Below the pieces are notes generated by a model. It made no database searches, was not told the DNA's origin, and was given only the letters and a program-made list of their open reading frames with translations. DNA of 64,000 nucleotides from Lysobacter terrestris. Lineage in GTDB: Bacteria; Pseudomonadota; Gammaproteobacteria; Xanthomonadales; Xanthomonadaceae. The position numbers were made by a program, and so were the translations under genes. Below are positions 18,477 to 26,953 of this stretch, piece after piece (the first letter of the stretch is position 1; every line of letters starts with the position of its first letter). The stretch spans positions 124,001 to 188,000 of the forward strand of contig NZ_CP060820.1 of NCBI RefSeq assembly GCF_014489475.1, given 5' to 3'.

Positions 18477-18509
18477 GTCATCCCGAATGCAGTGAGGGAT
18501 CTGCTTTCC
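18477..18509. repeat. Dispersed repeat, family A, left half only
   Basis: A single left half beginning GTCATCCCGA and continuing to GGGATCTGCTTTCC; no matching right end follows. It lies after kmo, next to a different inverted repeat. Confidence 0.7.
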
Positions 18510-18530
18510 AATCAGGAACCAGAACAGAGC

Positions 18531-18607
18531 CGTAGCCCGGGTAAGCGCAGCGCACCCGGGGACGATCAGACTGCCATCCCGGGTGCGCTGCGCTTACCCG
18601 GGCTACG
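18531..18607. repeat. Perfect 30-bp inverted repeat (REP/BIME-like)
   Basis: Two perfectly complementary 30-bp arms (18531-18560 and 18578-18607) flank a 17-bp spacer. The left arm begins CGTAGCCCGGGTAAGCGCAG and ends GCACCCGGG. The sequence type is a common dispersed intergenic palindrome in gammaproteobacteria. It lies between kmo and sbcB, ends only a few bases before sbcB, and could terminate kmo transcription. Confidence 0.92.
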
Positions 18608-18625
18608 TGAGTGAACGATTCCCCG

Positions 18626-20068
18626 ATGCCCGCCAGCTTCCTGTTCTACGACCTCGAGACCTTTGGTGCCGATCCGCGCACCACTCGCATCGCGCAGTTC
18701 GCCGCGATCCGCACCGACGCCGACCTCAACGAGGTCGACGAGCCGATCAGCATCTTCGTACGCCCGGCCGACGACCTGCTGCCTTCGCCCATCGCCACGC
18801 TGATCACCGGCATCGCGCCGCAGGCCGCGCTGCGTGACGGCATGAACGAGGCGCAGGCCTTCTCGCTGATCTTCGACGAGATGGCGCGGCCCGAGACCTG
18901 CACGCTGGGCTACAACTCGCTGCGCTTCGACGACGAGTTCGTCCGCTACGGCCTGTTCCGCAATTTCTACGACGCGTACGAGCGCGAATGGCGCGGCGGC
19001 AATAGCCGCTGGGACCTGCTGGACGTGCTGCGCTTGGCGCATGCGCTGCGTCCCGACGGCCTGGCCTGGCCGCAACGCGAGGACGGCGCGACGTCGTTCA
19101 AGCTCGAACACCTGGCGCACGCCAACGACGTGCGCATCGGCGACGCGCACGAGGCGCTCTCCGACGTGCGCGCCCTGATCGGCCTCGCGCGCAAGTTGAA
19201 ACAGACACAGCCCCGGCTGTGGGACTACGCCCTGAAGCTGCGCGACAAGCGTTTTGTCGCGAGTCTGGTCGACGTGGTGGCGATGACGCCGTTGCTGCAC
19301 GTCTCGCAGCGCTTCCCTGCCAGCCGGCTGTGCTCCGCGCCCGTACTGCCGTTGGCGCGGCATCCGCGCATCGACAACCGGGTGATCGTGTTCGACCTGG
19401 GCCAGGACCCGGCCGCCCTGCTGCGGATGTCGCCCGAGCAGATCGCCGACCGGCTTTACACACCGATCGCCGACCTGCCCGAAGGCGAGGAGCGCATCGC
19501 GCTCAAGGAAATCCACCTCAACCGCTGCCCGGCCCTCGTGGCCTGGGACCACCTGCGCGCGGCCGACTTCACCCGCCTGATGATCGATCCGCAGGTCGTG
19601 GCGGAGCGCGCCGCGATCCTGCGCGAAGCGGGCCCGGCGCTGGCCGAGAAAGTCCGCCAGGTCTATTCGTCCGAGCGCGAACGCGCGCGCGCCGACGCGG
19701 ACGCCTCGCTGTACGACGGCTTCATCGGCGACGGCGACAAGCGCGTGTTCGCCGAAGTGCGCGCCACGCCGCCGCAGGCATTGGGCATGAAGGGCTTCGG
19801 TTTCCGCGATCCGCGCCTGCCGGAACTGCTGTTCCGCTACCGCGCGCGCAACTGGCCGGACACGCTGTCGGTGAGCGAACGGGCGCTGTGGAACGACTAC
19901 CGCCGCTCGCGCCTGCGTGACGAACGCGGGCTGTCCGAATACAGCTTCGATACCTTCCGCGCCGAGATCGCGGCGTTGCGGCTCGCCCATGCCGCCGATG
20001 GCGGCAAGCAGGTGCTGCTCGACCAGTTGGAAGCATGGGGCCACGAGGTCGAGGCCGGCCTGGCCTGA
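18626..20068 (+). CDS. sbcB: Exodeoxyribonuclease I
   Basis: 3'-5' single-strand DNA exonuclease used in recombination and mismatch repair. The 480-residue protein starts with the DEDD-type Exo I motif FYDLETFG (D9, E11), followed by CTLGYNSLRFDDEFVR and HEALSDVRALI for the remaining acidic residues, and has the C-terminal SH3-like and helical domains (RYRARNWPDTL). Length matches E. coli SbcB (475). ATG at 18626 is used; an in-frame GTG at 18611, just outside the inverted repeat, is an alternative. Confidence 0.96.
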   Translation: MPASFLFYDLETFGADPRTTRIAQFAAIRTDADLNEVDEPISIFVRPADDLLPSPIATLITGIAPQAALRDGMNEAQAFSLIFDEMARPETCTLGYNSLRFDDEFVRYGLFRNFYDAYEREWRGGNSRWDLLDVLRLAHALRPDGLAWPQREDGATSFKLEHLAHANDVRIGDAHEALSDVRALIGLARKLKQTQPRLWDYALKLRDKRFVASLVDVVAMTPLLHVSQRFPASRLCSAPVLPLARHPRIDNRVIVFDLGQDPAALLRMSPEQIADRLYTPIADLPEGEERIALKEIHLNRCPALVAWDHLRAADFTRLMIDPQVVAERAAILREAGPALAEKVRQVYSSERERARADADASLYDGFIGDGDKRVFAEVRATPPQALGMKGFGFRDPRLPELLFRYRARNWPDTLSVSERALWNDYRRSRLRDERGLSEYSFDTFRAEIAALRLAHAADGGKQVLLDQLEAWGHEVEAGLA

Positions 20069-20087
20069 GCGCACGTAGACTGGCGCC

Positions 20088-20774
20088 ATGAGCACCTACT
20101 TCTCCGACGCCGGCTTCAAGTTCCTGCGCGGGCTCGCCCGCCACAACGAGCGCGAGTGGTTCCTGGCGCACAAGGCCGACTACGAGGCGCACGTGCGCGA
20201 GCCGTTCCAGCGGCTGTTGGCCGACCTGCAGCCGGGCCTGCGTGAAGTCAGCGAGCACTACCGCTCCGAACCCAAGGGCAACGGCGGCTCGCTGTTCCGG
20301 ATCCACCGCGATACGCGCTTCGCCAACGACAAGACGCCGTACAAGAACTGGCAGGGCGCACGCCTGTTCCATGCGCGCAGCAAGCAGGTGGAAGCGCCGG
20401 CGTTCTACCTGCACCTGCAGCCGGGCAACTGTTTCGTCGCTGCCGGCGTGTGGCATCCGCAGCCGGAGACGTTGCGGCGCATCCGTCACTTCATCGTCGA
20501 CAACCCGGGCAGCTGGAAGGCGGCCGCGCACGGCACCGCGTTCCGCAAGCGCTTCGCCCTCGACGACGACGAGATGCTGACGCGGATGCCGCGCGGCTTC
20601 CCGGCCGACTTCGAATGCGCCGACGACCTGCGTCGGCGCAACTTCGCCGCGTTCCGGCCGATCGACGACGCGACCATGACCGGGCCCCGGCTGCGCAAGA
20701 CCCTGGAAGGCGACATCGCGGCGCTCGGCCCCTTCGTCGACTACCTCTGCGCGGCGCTGGACCTGGAGTTCTAG
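20088..20774 (+). CDS. DUF2461 family protein
   Basis: The product has 228 residues and the DUF2461 (TIGR02453-type) domain over its whole length: FLRGLARHNEREWF at the N-terminus, RIHRDTRFANDKTPYK and AAGVWHPQPETLRRIR in the middle, and RRNFAAFRPIDDATM near the end. The family is widespread in bacteria and fungi and has no assigned biochemical role. No signal peptide is seen. It lies 19 nt after sbcB and may be cotranscribed with it. Confidence 0.9.
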   Translation: MSTYFSDAGFKFLRGLARHNEREWFLAHKADYEAHVREPFQRLLADLQPGLREVSEHYRSEPKGNGGSLFRIHRDTRFANDKTPYKNWQGARLFHARSKQVEAPAFYLHLQPGNCFVAAGVWHPQPETLRRIRHFIVDNPGSWKAAAHGTAFRKRFALDDDEMLTRMPRGFPADFECADDLRRRNFAAFRPIDDATMTGPRLRKTLEGDIAALGPFVDYLCAALDLEF

Positions 20775-20832
20775 GCGCTCGACCCGGCTTCCCAAGCTGT
20801 GACGCCGGCAGCGCCGAATGCGGCAACGCCGC

Positions 20833-20860
20833 ATGACATACCGATACGTATGGGTATGCT
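20833..20860 (+). promoter_or_regulatory. Promoter with palindromic operator between -35 and -10
   Basis: ATGACA (20833-20838) and TATGCT (20855-20860) are 16 nt apart and form a plausible sigma-70 promoter for the downstream secreted hydrolase. Between and overlapping them is a 22-bp near-perfect palindrome (20837-20858): arms CATACC and GGTATG around a core ATACGTAT, with one mismatched pair. The size and position suit a TetR-like or similar dimeric repressor. Confidence 0.65.
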
Positions 20861-20944
20861 CGCCCGCGATGCGTCGCTGGGCCCGGCGCAGAGCAGGACT
20901 TTCCGCGGCGACGCCGACGGCACAGCCGCTGCAGTTCAAGGGGA

Positions 20945-21808
20945 ATGAACATGCGTCATCTGCTTTGCGGCCTGCTTCTGGCCGCCGCGGCACCGTGCGC
21001 GTCCGCCAATACCGGCGTGGCCTTCGTCCATGGAACGGGATCCCAGACCAACGCGTACCAGGACTACTGGCAACCGGCCATGGTCGATTCGGTCCGCCAG
21101 GGCCTGGCGAACACCGGCAACTACGTCGTCATCAACTGCGACTTCACCCAGTACATGTGGGACAGCCGCGCCGCCGGCTGCCTGGCCGGCCAGCTGAGCA
21201 ACTTCATCAGCAGCAAGGGCATCACCCGCCTGATCGTGATCACCCACTCCAACGGTGGCAACGTGATCCGCTGGATGATGTCCAACCCGACCTACGACAG
21301 TCGCTATCCGAACATCATCAGCAAGATCGTCCGCGTCAACGCGCTGGCGCCTTCGTCCGCCGGCACGCCGCTGGCCGATGCCGTCATCAACGGCAACGTG
21401 TTCGAGACCTCGCTGGGTTGGCTGCTCGGCTACAAGTCCGACGCCGTGCGCCAGCAGCAGGTGAGCTGGATGGCGTACTACAACGCCAACTACCTCTACG
21501 GCACGAGCGGGCGCCCTGCCCTGCCCAAGCCGTTCCGCAGCGTGGTCGGCACCGACGTCGATTCCTCGCCGTTCGACGGCGACAGCTATTGCGGCGGCTA
21601 CACCGAGAACGTCGGCCTGGAAACCACGCAGAACTGGCTCGACAGCTGCTCCGATGGCTTCCTCAACTGCAGCAGCCAGTCGGCGGCGGGCAGCGTGTGG
21701 TTCCAGGACAAGAGCCGCACGGCCGGCGCAGAGCCGCTGAGCCACAACCAGAGCCGTCGCGCCTGCTTCACGCTCGACACCATCCTCCGCAACGATCTCA
21801 AGCTCTGA
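20945..21808 (+). CDS. Secreted alpha/beta hydrolase (lipase/esterase-like)
   Basis: The product has 287 residues with a signal peptide (cleavage near ASA, residue 21). The mature protein begins with FVHGTGSQ, an oxyanion-hole type motif (H29-G30), and has the nucleophile elbow THSNGGN with S102, so a serine hydrolase is likely. Several cysteines in the last third (SYCGGY, SCSDGFLNCSS, ACF) suggest disulfides and export. The start ATG at 20945 follows AAGGGG. It lies 10 nt before a DUF4785 gene, forming a two-gene operon with the palindromic promoter upstream. The substrate is unknown. Confidence 0.85.
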   Translation: MNMRHLLCGLLLAAAAPCASANTGVAFVHGTGSQTNAYQDYWQPAMVDSVRQGLANTGNYVVINCDFTQYMWDSRAAGCLAGQLSNFISSKGITRLIVITHSNGGNVIRWMMSNPTYDSRYPNIISKIVRVNALAPSSAGTPLADAVINGNVFETSLGWLLGYKSDAVRQQQVSWMAYYNANYLYGTSGRPALPKPFRSVVGTDVDSSPFDGDSYCGGYTENVGLETTQNWLDSCSDGFLNCSSQSAAGSVWFQDKSRTAGAEPLSHNQSRRACFTLDTILRNDLKL

Positions 21809-21818
21809 GGGACCAGCC

Positions 21819-22994
21819 ATGCGCATGAACATCACTGCCGCGCTGGTCGCGGCCTGCCTCGCGTCGCCTGCATTCGCCGCGAGCGCGGCACAGCCGCTGC
21901 TTCCGGCAGCAGCCACCGACCAGGTGCCGACGCGCCTGGTCGCACTGCCCGCACCTGCGGGCCAGTTCGAACGGGCACCGGTTTCGTTCTCCTGGGCGCT
22001 CGATCCGTTCGCACCGCTATCGCCTTCGCCCAGTTACGTCGCCGAGAGCCGCGAATACTGGCAGACCGTCGAAGGCAGCGAACTGCAGGCCGGCGTTGCG
22101 CTGAAGACCTCCGCGCCCGGCGCGGTGATCCGCATCAGCCCCGCGCGCGGTTCCGCGCCGCTGCACGCCAATGCGGTAGCCATGAACGGCAACGGCAAGG
22201 CCGCGCGGCTTGAACGCGCCGCCGACGCCGCCGCGTTGCAGGCCGCCGGGATGGACGTCGATGCCGGAACGGCGGTGGTCAAGCTCGCCAAGGAAAACGC
22301 TGCCGGTACGTATTCGTTGCGCACGGCCGAAGCCCGCGGCCGCTACGTCGTGCACGTGTTCGAACCGGAAAGCGACGTGGTGCTGAAGGCGCACGCCGAT
22401 CGCCCGCACGTGCTCGGCGGCGACACCATCAGCGTCGCGATGGACGTCTCCCGCGGCGGTCGCACTATCGCTGCTCAGGCCGAGGCCCTGCTCGTGGCGC
22501 CCGACGGCAGCAGCCGCCCCATCTCGGTGACCAGCGACAAGAGCGGACGGCTCACCGCCAGGGCGAAACTGCCGATGCAGGCCAGCGCCGCCCCCGGTCT
22601 GTGGGAGTTGCAGCTGTTCGCCACTGGCGAAGGCGTCTCCCGCGACGCGCGCACGGCATTCGGCGTGTCCGCACCCACCGCGCGCCTCGGCGATGACGTC
22701 GGCGTCGATGCGTCACGCCTGCGCTTCGACATCCCGCTGGAAAGCGCCGCACCCGGACGCTACGAGGTGCGCGGCACGCTGTATGCGACTGCATCGGACG
22801 GGGCGATGGCGCCGGTCGCGCAGGCGCATTCGGCGGCGTGGTTCGAACGCGGCAAGGGCGCGCTGGTCCTCGCCTTCGATCGTGCGCACGTGCCGTCCGG
22901 GTACGGCGCGCCGTACGAGTTGCGCCAATTGGAGTTGAACGACCAGAGTCGCCTGGCGCCGCTGGAGAGCCGCGGTCGCGCCGTGCGCTTCTAG
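21819..22994 (+). CDS. DUF4785-type secreted protein
   Basis: The product has 391 residues with a signal peptide (MRMNITAALVAACLASPAFA). The rest is rich in beta-strand-like sequence with repeated Ig-like patterns (AGTYSLRT, RYVVHVFEPES, GRYEVRGTLYAT), consistent with DUF4785 proteins of Xanthomonadaceae. It starts 10 nt after the secreted hydrolase, so the two are coexpressed; a role as its chaperone, inhibitor or surface partner is a guess. A strong hairpin follows. Confidence 0.8.
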   Translation: MRMNITAALVAACLASPAFAASAAQPLLPAAATDQVPTRLVALPAPAGQFERAPVSFSWALDPFAPLSPSPSYVAESREYWQTVEGSELQAGVALKTSAPGAVIRISPARGSAPLHANAVAMNGNGKAARLERAADAAALQAAGMDVDAGTAVVKLAKENAAGTYSLRTAEARGRYVVHVFEPESDVVLKAHADRPHVLGGDTISVAMDVSRGGRTIAAQAEALLVAPDGSSRPISVTSDKSGRLTARAKLPMQASAAPGLWELQLFATGEGVSRDARTAFGVSAPTARLGDDVGVDASRLRFDIPLESAAPGRYEVRGTLYATASDGAMAPVAQAHSAAWFERGKGALVLAFDRAHVPSGYGAPYELRQLELNDQSRLAPLESRGRAVRF

Positions 22995-23016
22995 GCGATC
23001 GTTGCGTGAAGGATCG

Positions 23017-23048
23017 CGCAAGGGGCCGGATCGTTCCGGCCCCTTGCG
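23017..23048 (+). terminator. Strong hairpin after the hydrolase/DUF4785 pair
   Basis: A perfect 13-bp stem (CGCAAGGGGCCGG with its complement) closes a 6-nt loop, 22 nt after the DUF4785 stop. A T-run is lacking, so termination may be inefficient or Rho-aided. Confidence 0.7.
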
Positions 23049-23088
23049 AATCGCGGTTATGCTCATTGCACCCTCGCGGAGCATGCGC

Positions 23089-23652
23089 ATGAAGAAGTGG
23101 CTCGCCCTGATCGTCGTCGTGGTGGTGCTGGCCTTGGGCTGGCTCGCCGCCGGACCCTTCGTCGCCATCCATGGCATCCGCAGCGCGGTGCAGGAACAGG
23201 ACGCGGCCAAGCTGTCGGAGTACGTCGACTTCGCCGCCGTGCGCAGCAGCCTGAAGCAACAGGTCGACGACTACCTGGCGCGCCGCGCGGGCGCGGACCT
23301 GCAATCGAACCTGTTGGGCGCGATCGCGTTGCGCCTTGCCAGCGGCGCCAGCGAAGGCATGGTCGACGCGATGGCGACACCCGCCGGGCTCGCGGCGGTG
23401 ATGGAAGGCCGCAACTTCTGGCATCGCGTGACGGGGCAGCGCTCCAGCAACGACGCCTACGCCAGCGCACCGCCGCGCGACCCCCTGGAAGGTGCGAAGT
23501 ACCGCTACGAATCCCTGTCCCGATTCAGCGCCACGGTGCGCAACGCCGATGGCGATCCGGTGGTGTTCGTGTTGAGCCGGCAAGGCCTGCGCTGGAAGGT
23601 CACCGAAGTCCGCGTGCCCTTCCTCGCGGCATCGCCGACGGACGGGCCATGA
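23089..23652 (+). CDS. DUF2939 family membrane-anchored protein
   Basis: The product has 187 residues with a single N-terminal hydrophobic segment (KKWLALIVVVVVLALGWLAA) and a periplasmic domain beginning GPFVAIHGIRSAVQEQDAAKLSEYVDFAAVR, which is typical of DUF2939. ATG at 23089 is preferred because GGAG lies 7 nt before it; ATG at 23083 is in frame. No function is known. It stands alone between the hairpin and the glycosyltransferase. Confidence 0.85.
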   Translation: MKKWLALIVVVVVLALGWLAAGPFVAIHGIRSAVQEQDAAKLSEYVDFAAVRSSLKQQVDDYLARRAGADLQSNLLGAIALRLASGASEGMVDAMATPAGLAAVMEGRNFWHRVTGQRSSNDAYASAPPRDPLEGAKYRYESLSRFSATVRNADGDPVVFVLSRQGLRWKVTEVRVPFLAASPTDGP

Positions 23653-23717
23653 CCTTGACGCCCCCGTAATCGTCCCGGGCGCACTTTCCGCAGGGCAACC
23701 TCCTGCGGAGTAGCGCC

Positions 23718-23765
23718 ATGAAGTTTCCCCGCCGCAGCCGCATGCCGGCCGCGGGACCGCCGTGA
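23718..23765 (+). CDS. Possible 15-codon leader ORF before the glycosyltransferase
   Basis: A short frame, MKFPRRSRMPAAGPP, has a good ribosome binding site (GCGGAG 9 nt upstream) and its TGA overlaps the GTG start of the glycosyltransferase (GTGA). This would couple translation of the two. There is no family support, so it may be chance. Confidence 0.35.
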   Translation: MKFPRRSRMPAAGPP

Positions 23766-24820
23766 AGATCGCCCTGGTCGCGCCGCTTTACGAAGCCGTT
23801 CCACCCAAGCTGTACGGGGGCACCGAGCGGATCGTTGCGTATCTGGCCGACGCGCTGGTCGACCTGGGTCATGCAGTCACGTTGTTCGCCACCGCTGAAG
23901 CCCGCACGCGGGCGACGCTCGTCGCGGTTCGCGACCAGGCGATCCGCTTGGACCCGGCGCCGCTGAAATCCGATCTCGCCGCGCACCTGTCGATGCTGCA
24001 CGAAGTGCGGTGCCGCGCGCACCACTTCGACGTGCTGCATTTCCATGTCGACCTGCTGCACTTCCCGATGTTCGAGGGCATCGCCGAGCGCACCGTGACC
24101 ACGTTGCACGGCCGGCTCGACCTGAAGGATCTCGCGGAGGCCTACTGGCGCTGGCCGCAGTTCCCGCTGGTGTCGATTTCCGACCACCAGCGCGCTCCCT
24201 TGCGCTTCGCGCGCTGGCTGGGAACGGTGCCGCACGGACTGCCGGCCAACCTGCTCCGCTGCACCACGACACCCGAGGGCGGCTACCTCGCTTTCCTCGG
24301 CCGCATCTCGCCGGAAAAACGCCCCGATCGCGCCGTTGCGATCGCGCGGCGCAGCGGCATTCCATTGAAGATCGCCGCCAAGGTCGACCCGGCGGACCGC
24401 GCCTACTTCACCCACGTGATCCGCCCGCTGCTCGACGACCCGCTGGTGGAATACATCGGCGAGATCAGCGACGGCGACAAGGGCGGGTTCCTCGGCAACG
24501 CCCGCGCGCTGCTGTTCCCGATCGACTGGCCGGAGCCGTTCGGCCTGGTGATGATCGAAGCGATGGCCTGCGGCACGCCGGTAATCGCCTGGCCCTGCGG
24601 CTCGGTGCCGGAAGTCGTCGACGACGGAATCACCGGACGCATCGTCCACGACGAAGACGAAGCGGTTGCCGCGGTCGCCGAAGTGTCCGCACTGGACCGG
24701 CGTCGCATCCGCGCCGTGTTCGACCGCCGCTTCACGGCGGACGCGATGGCCCGGTGCTACGTCGACCTCTACCGGCAACTGCTGCGCAGCAGCGACGCAA
24801 GCCGCCGCCTGACCGCGTGA
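23762..24820 (+). CDS. Glycosyltransferase family 4
   Basis: GT-B glycosyltransferase of 352 residues that starts with GTG. The N-terminal domain has APLYEAVPPKLYGGTERI, and the C-terminal domain has FLGRISPEKRPD and the family E-x7-E motif in EPFGLVMIEAMACGTPVIA (about residues 258-276). There is no signal peptide or membrane segment. It lies 3 nt before a glycogen-debranching-like gene, a pairing seen in many bacteria; the sugar donor and product are unknown, with stress or osmolyte glycosides one possibility. Confidence 0.92.
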   Translation: MKIALVAPLYEAVPPKLYGGTERIVAYLADALVDLGHAVTLFATAEARTRATLVAVRDQAIRLDPAPLKSDLAAHLSMLHEVRCRAHHFDVLHFHVDLLHFPMFEGIAERTVTTLHGRLDLKDLAEAYWRWPQFPLVSISDHQRAPLRFARWLGTVPHGLPANLLRCTTTPEGGYLAFLGRISPEKRPDRAVAIARRSGIPLKIAAKVDPADRAYFTHVIRPLLDDPLVEYIGEISDGDKGGFLGNARALLFPIDWPEPFGLVMIEAMACGTPVIAWPCGSVPEVVDDGITGRIVHDEDEAVAAVAEVSALDRRRIRAVFDRRFTADAMARCYVDLYRQLLRSSDASRRLTA

Positions 24821-24823
24821 TCC

Positions 24824-26941
24824 ATGGAGCCGATCGCAGGCAACACGCTGGCCACGAACTACGTCCTCAAGGACGGCGACAGCTTCATCGTGGCCGATGC
24901 GGCCGGCGACATCGAAGGCGGCAGCGATGGCTTCTTCCACAATGACACGCGCCTGCTGTCCCGCTTCCTGCTGCGGTTGGGCGATTCGCAGCCCGCGCTG
25001 CTGAGCGCGGCGGTGAGCCGCGACAACGTCATGTTCGTCGCCCACCTCACCAACCGGCCGCTGCCGCCGCTGGGCGGCAGTCCCGCGGCGCAGGGCGTGA
25101 TCCACCTGCAGCGCGAGCGCTTCCTGCGCAACGACCGCCTGTACGAGCGCATCGCCTGCATGAATTACGGGCGGGACGTGGTGCAGCTGCCGTTGCGGCT
25201 TTCGTTCGCGGCGGATTTCCGCGACATGTTCGAGGTCCGCGGCAGCGTGCGCGCGGCGCGCGGCGAGCTGCTGGCCGCGGAATCGACGCGCACCACGGTG
25301 GTTTACCGCTACCGTGGTCTCGACGAGGCCGTGCGCACGTCGGTGCTGGCGTTCTCGCGCGAACCTGCGCGGCTGGAGCCGGACATCGCCGAATTCATGC
25401 TGGAACTGCATCCGGGCGTACGCGAAGAGCTGTACCTGGAATGCGGCACCATCGCCGTCGACGCGCCTTCGGCGCAACGCTTCCGCGACGGCGCCGTGCA
25501 TGCACGCGCCACCATGCGCAGCCGCCAGCGCCGCGCCGGCCAGATCCACAGCGGCGGGCCCCTGTTCGACGCGTGGATGGACAAGTCGCGCGCCGACCTC
25601 GCGCTGCTGACCAGCGAACTGGACACCGGACCGTATCCGTACGCGGGCATCCCCTGGTTCTCCACGCCGTTCGGGCGCGACGCGGTGATCACCGCGTTGC
25701 AGACGTTGTGGCTCGATCCGGGCATCGCACGCGGCGTGCTGGCTTTCCTCGCGCACCACCAGGCGCAGGAGGAATCTGCCTTTCTCGATGCCGCGCCGGG
25801 CAAGATCATGCACGAGACGCGCAAGGGCGAAATGGCGGCCATGCGCGAGCTGCCGTTCGGCCGCTACTACGGCGGCGTCGATACCACGCCGCTGTTCGTG
25901 ACCCTTGCCGGCGCCTATGCCGAGCGCACCGGCGACCTCATGTTCATCGAGCGCCTGTGGCCCGCGCTGCGTGCGGCGACGCAATGGATCGAACGCGTGT
26001 GCGACGGCAACCGCGACGGCTTCCTCGACTATGCACGCGGCTCGTCCACCGGCCTGGCCAACCAGGGTTGGAAGGACAGCGAGGATTCGGTCTTCCACGC
26101 CGACGGCCGCTTCCCGCGCGGCCCGATCGCGCTGGTTGAAGTACAGGGCTATGCCTTCGCCGCGCTGCGCGCGATGGCGTTGCTGGCCAAGCGCCGCAAC
26201 GACGTCGATGCAGCGATGCGCTGGCAGGAACGCTCGGAACGGCTCCGTGCCGCCGTGGAGGAACGCTTCTGGATGAGCGATGCCGGTTACTACGGCATCG
26301 CTGTCGACGGCGACGGCGCGTTGTGCCGCGTGCGCGCGAGCAATCCCGGCCACCTGCTCTTCGCCGGACTGCCGGATGCCGGGCGCGCGGCATCGGTCGC
26401 CGCCAATCTGCTGACGCCCGCGTTCCACACCGGCTGGGGGTTGCGCACGCTGGCTTCGGACGAAGTGCGCTACAACCCGATGTCGTACCACAACGGCTCC
26501 GTGTGGCCGCACGACACCGCGCTGTGCGCCGCGGGCCTTGCGCGCTACGGCGATCGCGCGGCGGCGGTGCGGCTACTGCGCGGCATGTTCGAAGCGGCGG
26601 TGCATTTCGACCTGCGCCTGCCCGAGTTGTTCTGCGGCTTCCCGCGCGCGCAGGGCCCCACGCCCGTAGCCTATCCGGTGGCGTGCCTGCCGCAGGCGTG
26701 GGCGGCGGGATCGGCGTTCATGCTGCTGCAGTCCTGCCTGGGGCTGGAGATCGACGGCTGGCGTGGCGAGGTTCGCGTCGAACGGCCAATGCTGCCGCCG
26801 GGCATCGACCGCATCGCGGTGCGGCATGTCGCCGTGGACGCACGGCGCGTCGACGTGGTGTTCCAGCGCCAGGGCGATCGCATCGGTACGCATCTGGAAG
26901 GCCGCGACGCGGCGGCGGTGCCGTTGCGGTTCGTGGGCTGA
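24824..26941 (+). CDS. Amylo-alpha-1,6-glucosidase-like protein
   Basis: The product has 705 residues. An N-terminal glycogen-debranching-type beta domain (NYVLKDGDSFIVADAAGDIEGG, HNDTRLLSRF) is followed by a (alpha/alpha)6 barrel of GH63/GDE type with GIPWFSTPFGRDAVITALQTLW, GLANQGWKDSEDS and MSYHNGSVWPHDTA; the acidic residues in these motifs are the likely catalytic ones. It is too short to be a full eukaryote-type debranching enzyme and lacks the GH13 domain of GlgX. It is coupled to the GT4 gene. The substrate is unproven. Confidence 0.9.
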   Translation: MEPIAGNTLATNYVLKDGDSFIVADAAGDIEGGSDGFFHNDTRLLSRFLLRLGDSQPALLSAAVSRDNVMFVAHLTNRPLPPLGGSPAAQGVIHLQRERFLRNDRLYERIACMNYGRDVVQLPLRLSFAADFRDMFEVRGSVRAARGELLAAESTRTTVVYRYRGLDEAVRTSVLAFSREPARLEPDIAEFMLELHPGVREELYLECGTIAVDAPSAQRFRDGAVHARATMRSRQRRAGQIHSGGPLFDAWMDKSRADLALLTSELDTGPYPYAGIPWFSTPFGRDAVITALQTLWLDPGIARGVLAFLAHHQAQEESAFLDAAPGKIMHETRKGEMAAMRELPFGRYYGGVDTTPLFVTLAGAYAERTGDLMFIERLWPALRAATQWIERVCDGNRDGFLDYARGSSTGLANQGWKDSEDSVFHADGRFPRGPIALVEVQGYAFAALRAMALLAKRRNDVDAAMRWQERSERLRAAVEERFWMSDAGYYGIAVDGDGALCRVRASNPGHLLFAGLPDAGRAASVAANLLTPAFHTGWGLRTLASDEVRYNPMSYHNGSVWPHDTALCAAGLARYGDRAAAVRLLRGMFEAAVHFDLRLPELFCGFPRAQGPTPVAYPVACLPQAWAAGSAFMLLQSCLGLEIDGWRGEVRVERPMLPPGIDRIAVRHVAVDARRVDVVFQRQGDRIGTHLEGRDAAAVPLRFVG

Positions 26942-26953
26942 GCAGGCGCAAAC

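Noticed and set aside
23600-26512. A 970-codon open frame on the minus strand
   Set aside because: It is antisense to the glycosyltransferase and glucosidase genes, both with clear family motifs.
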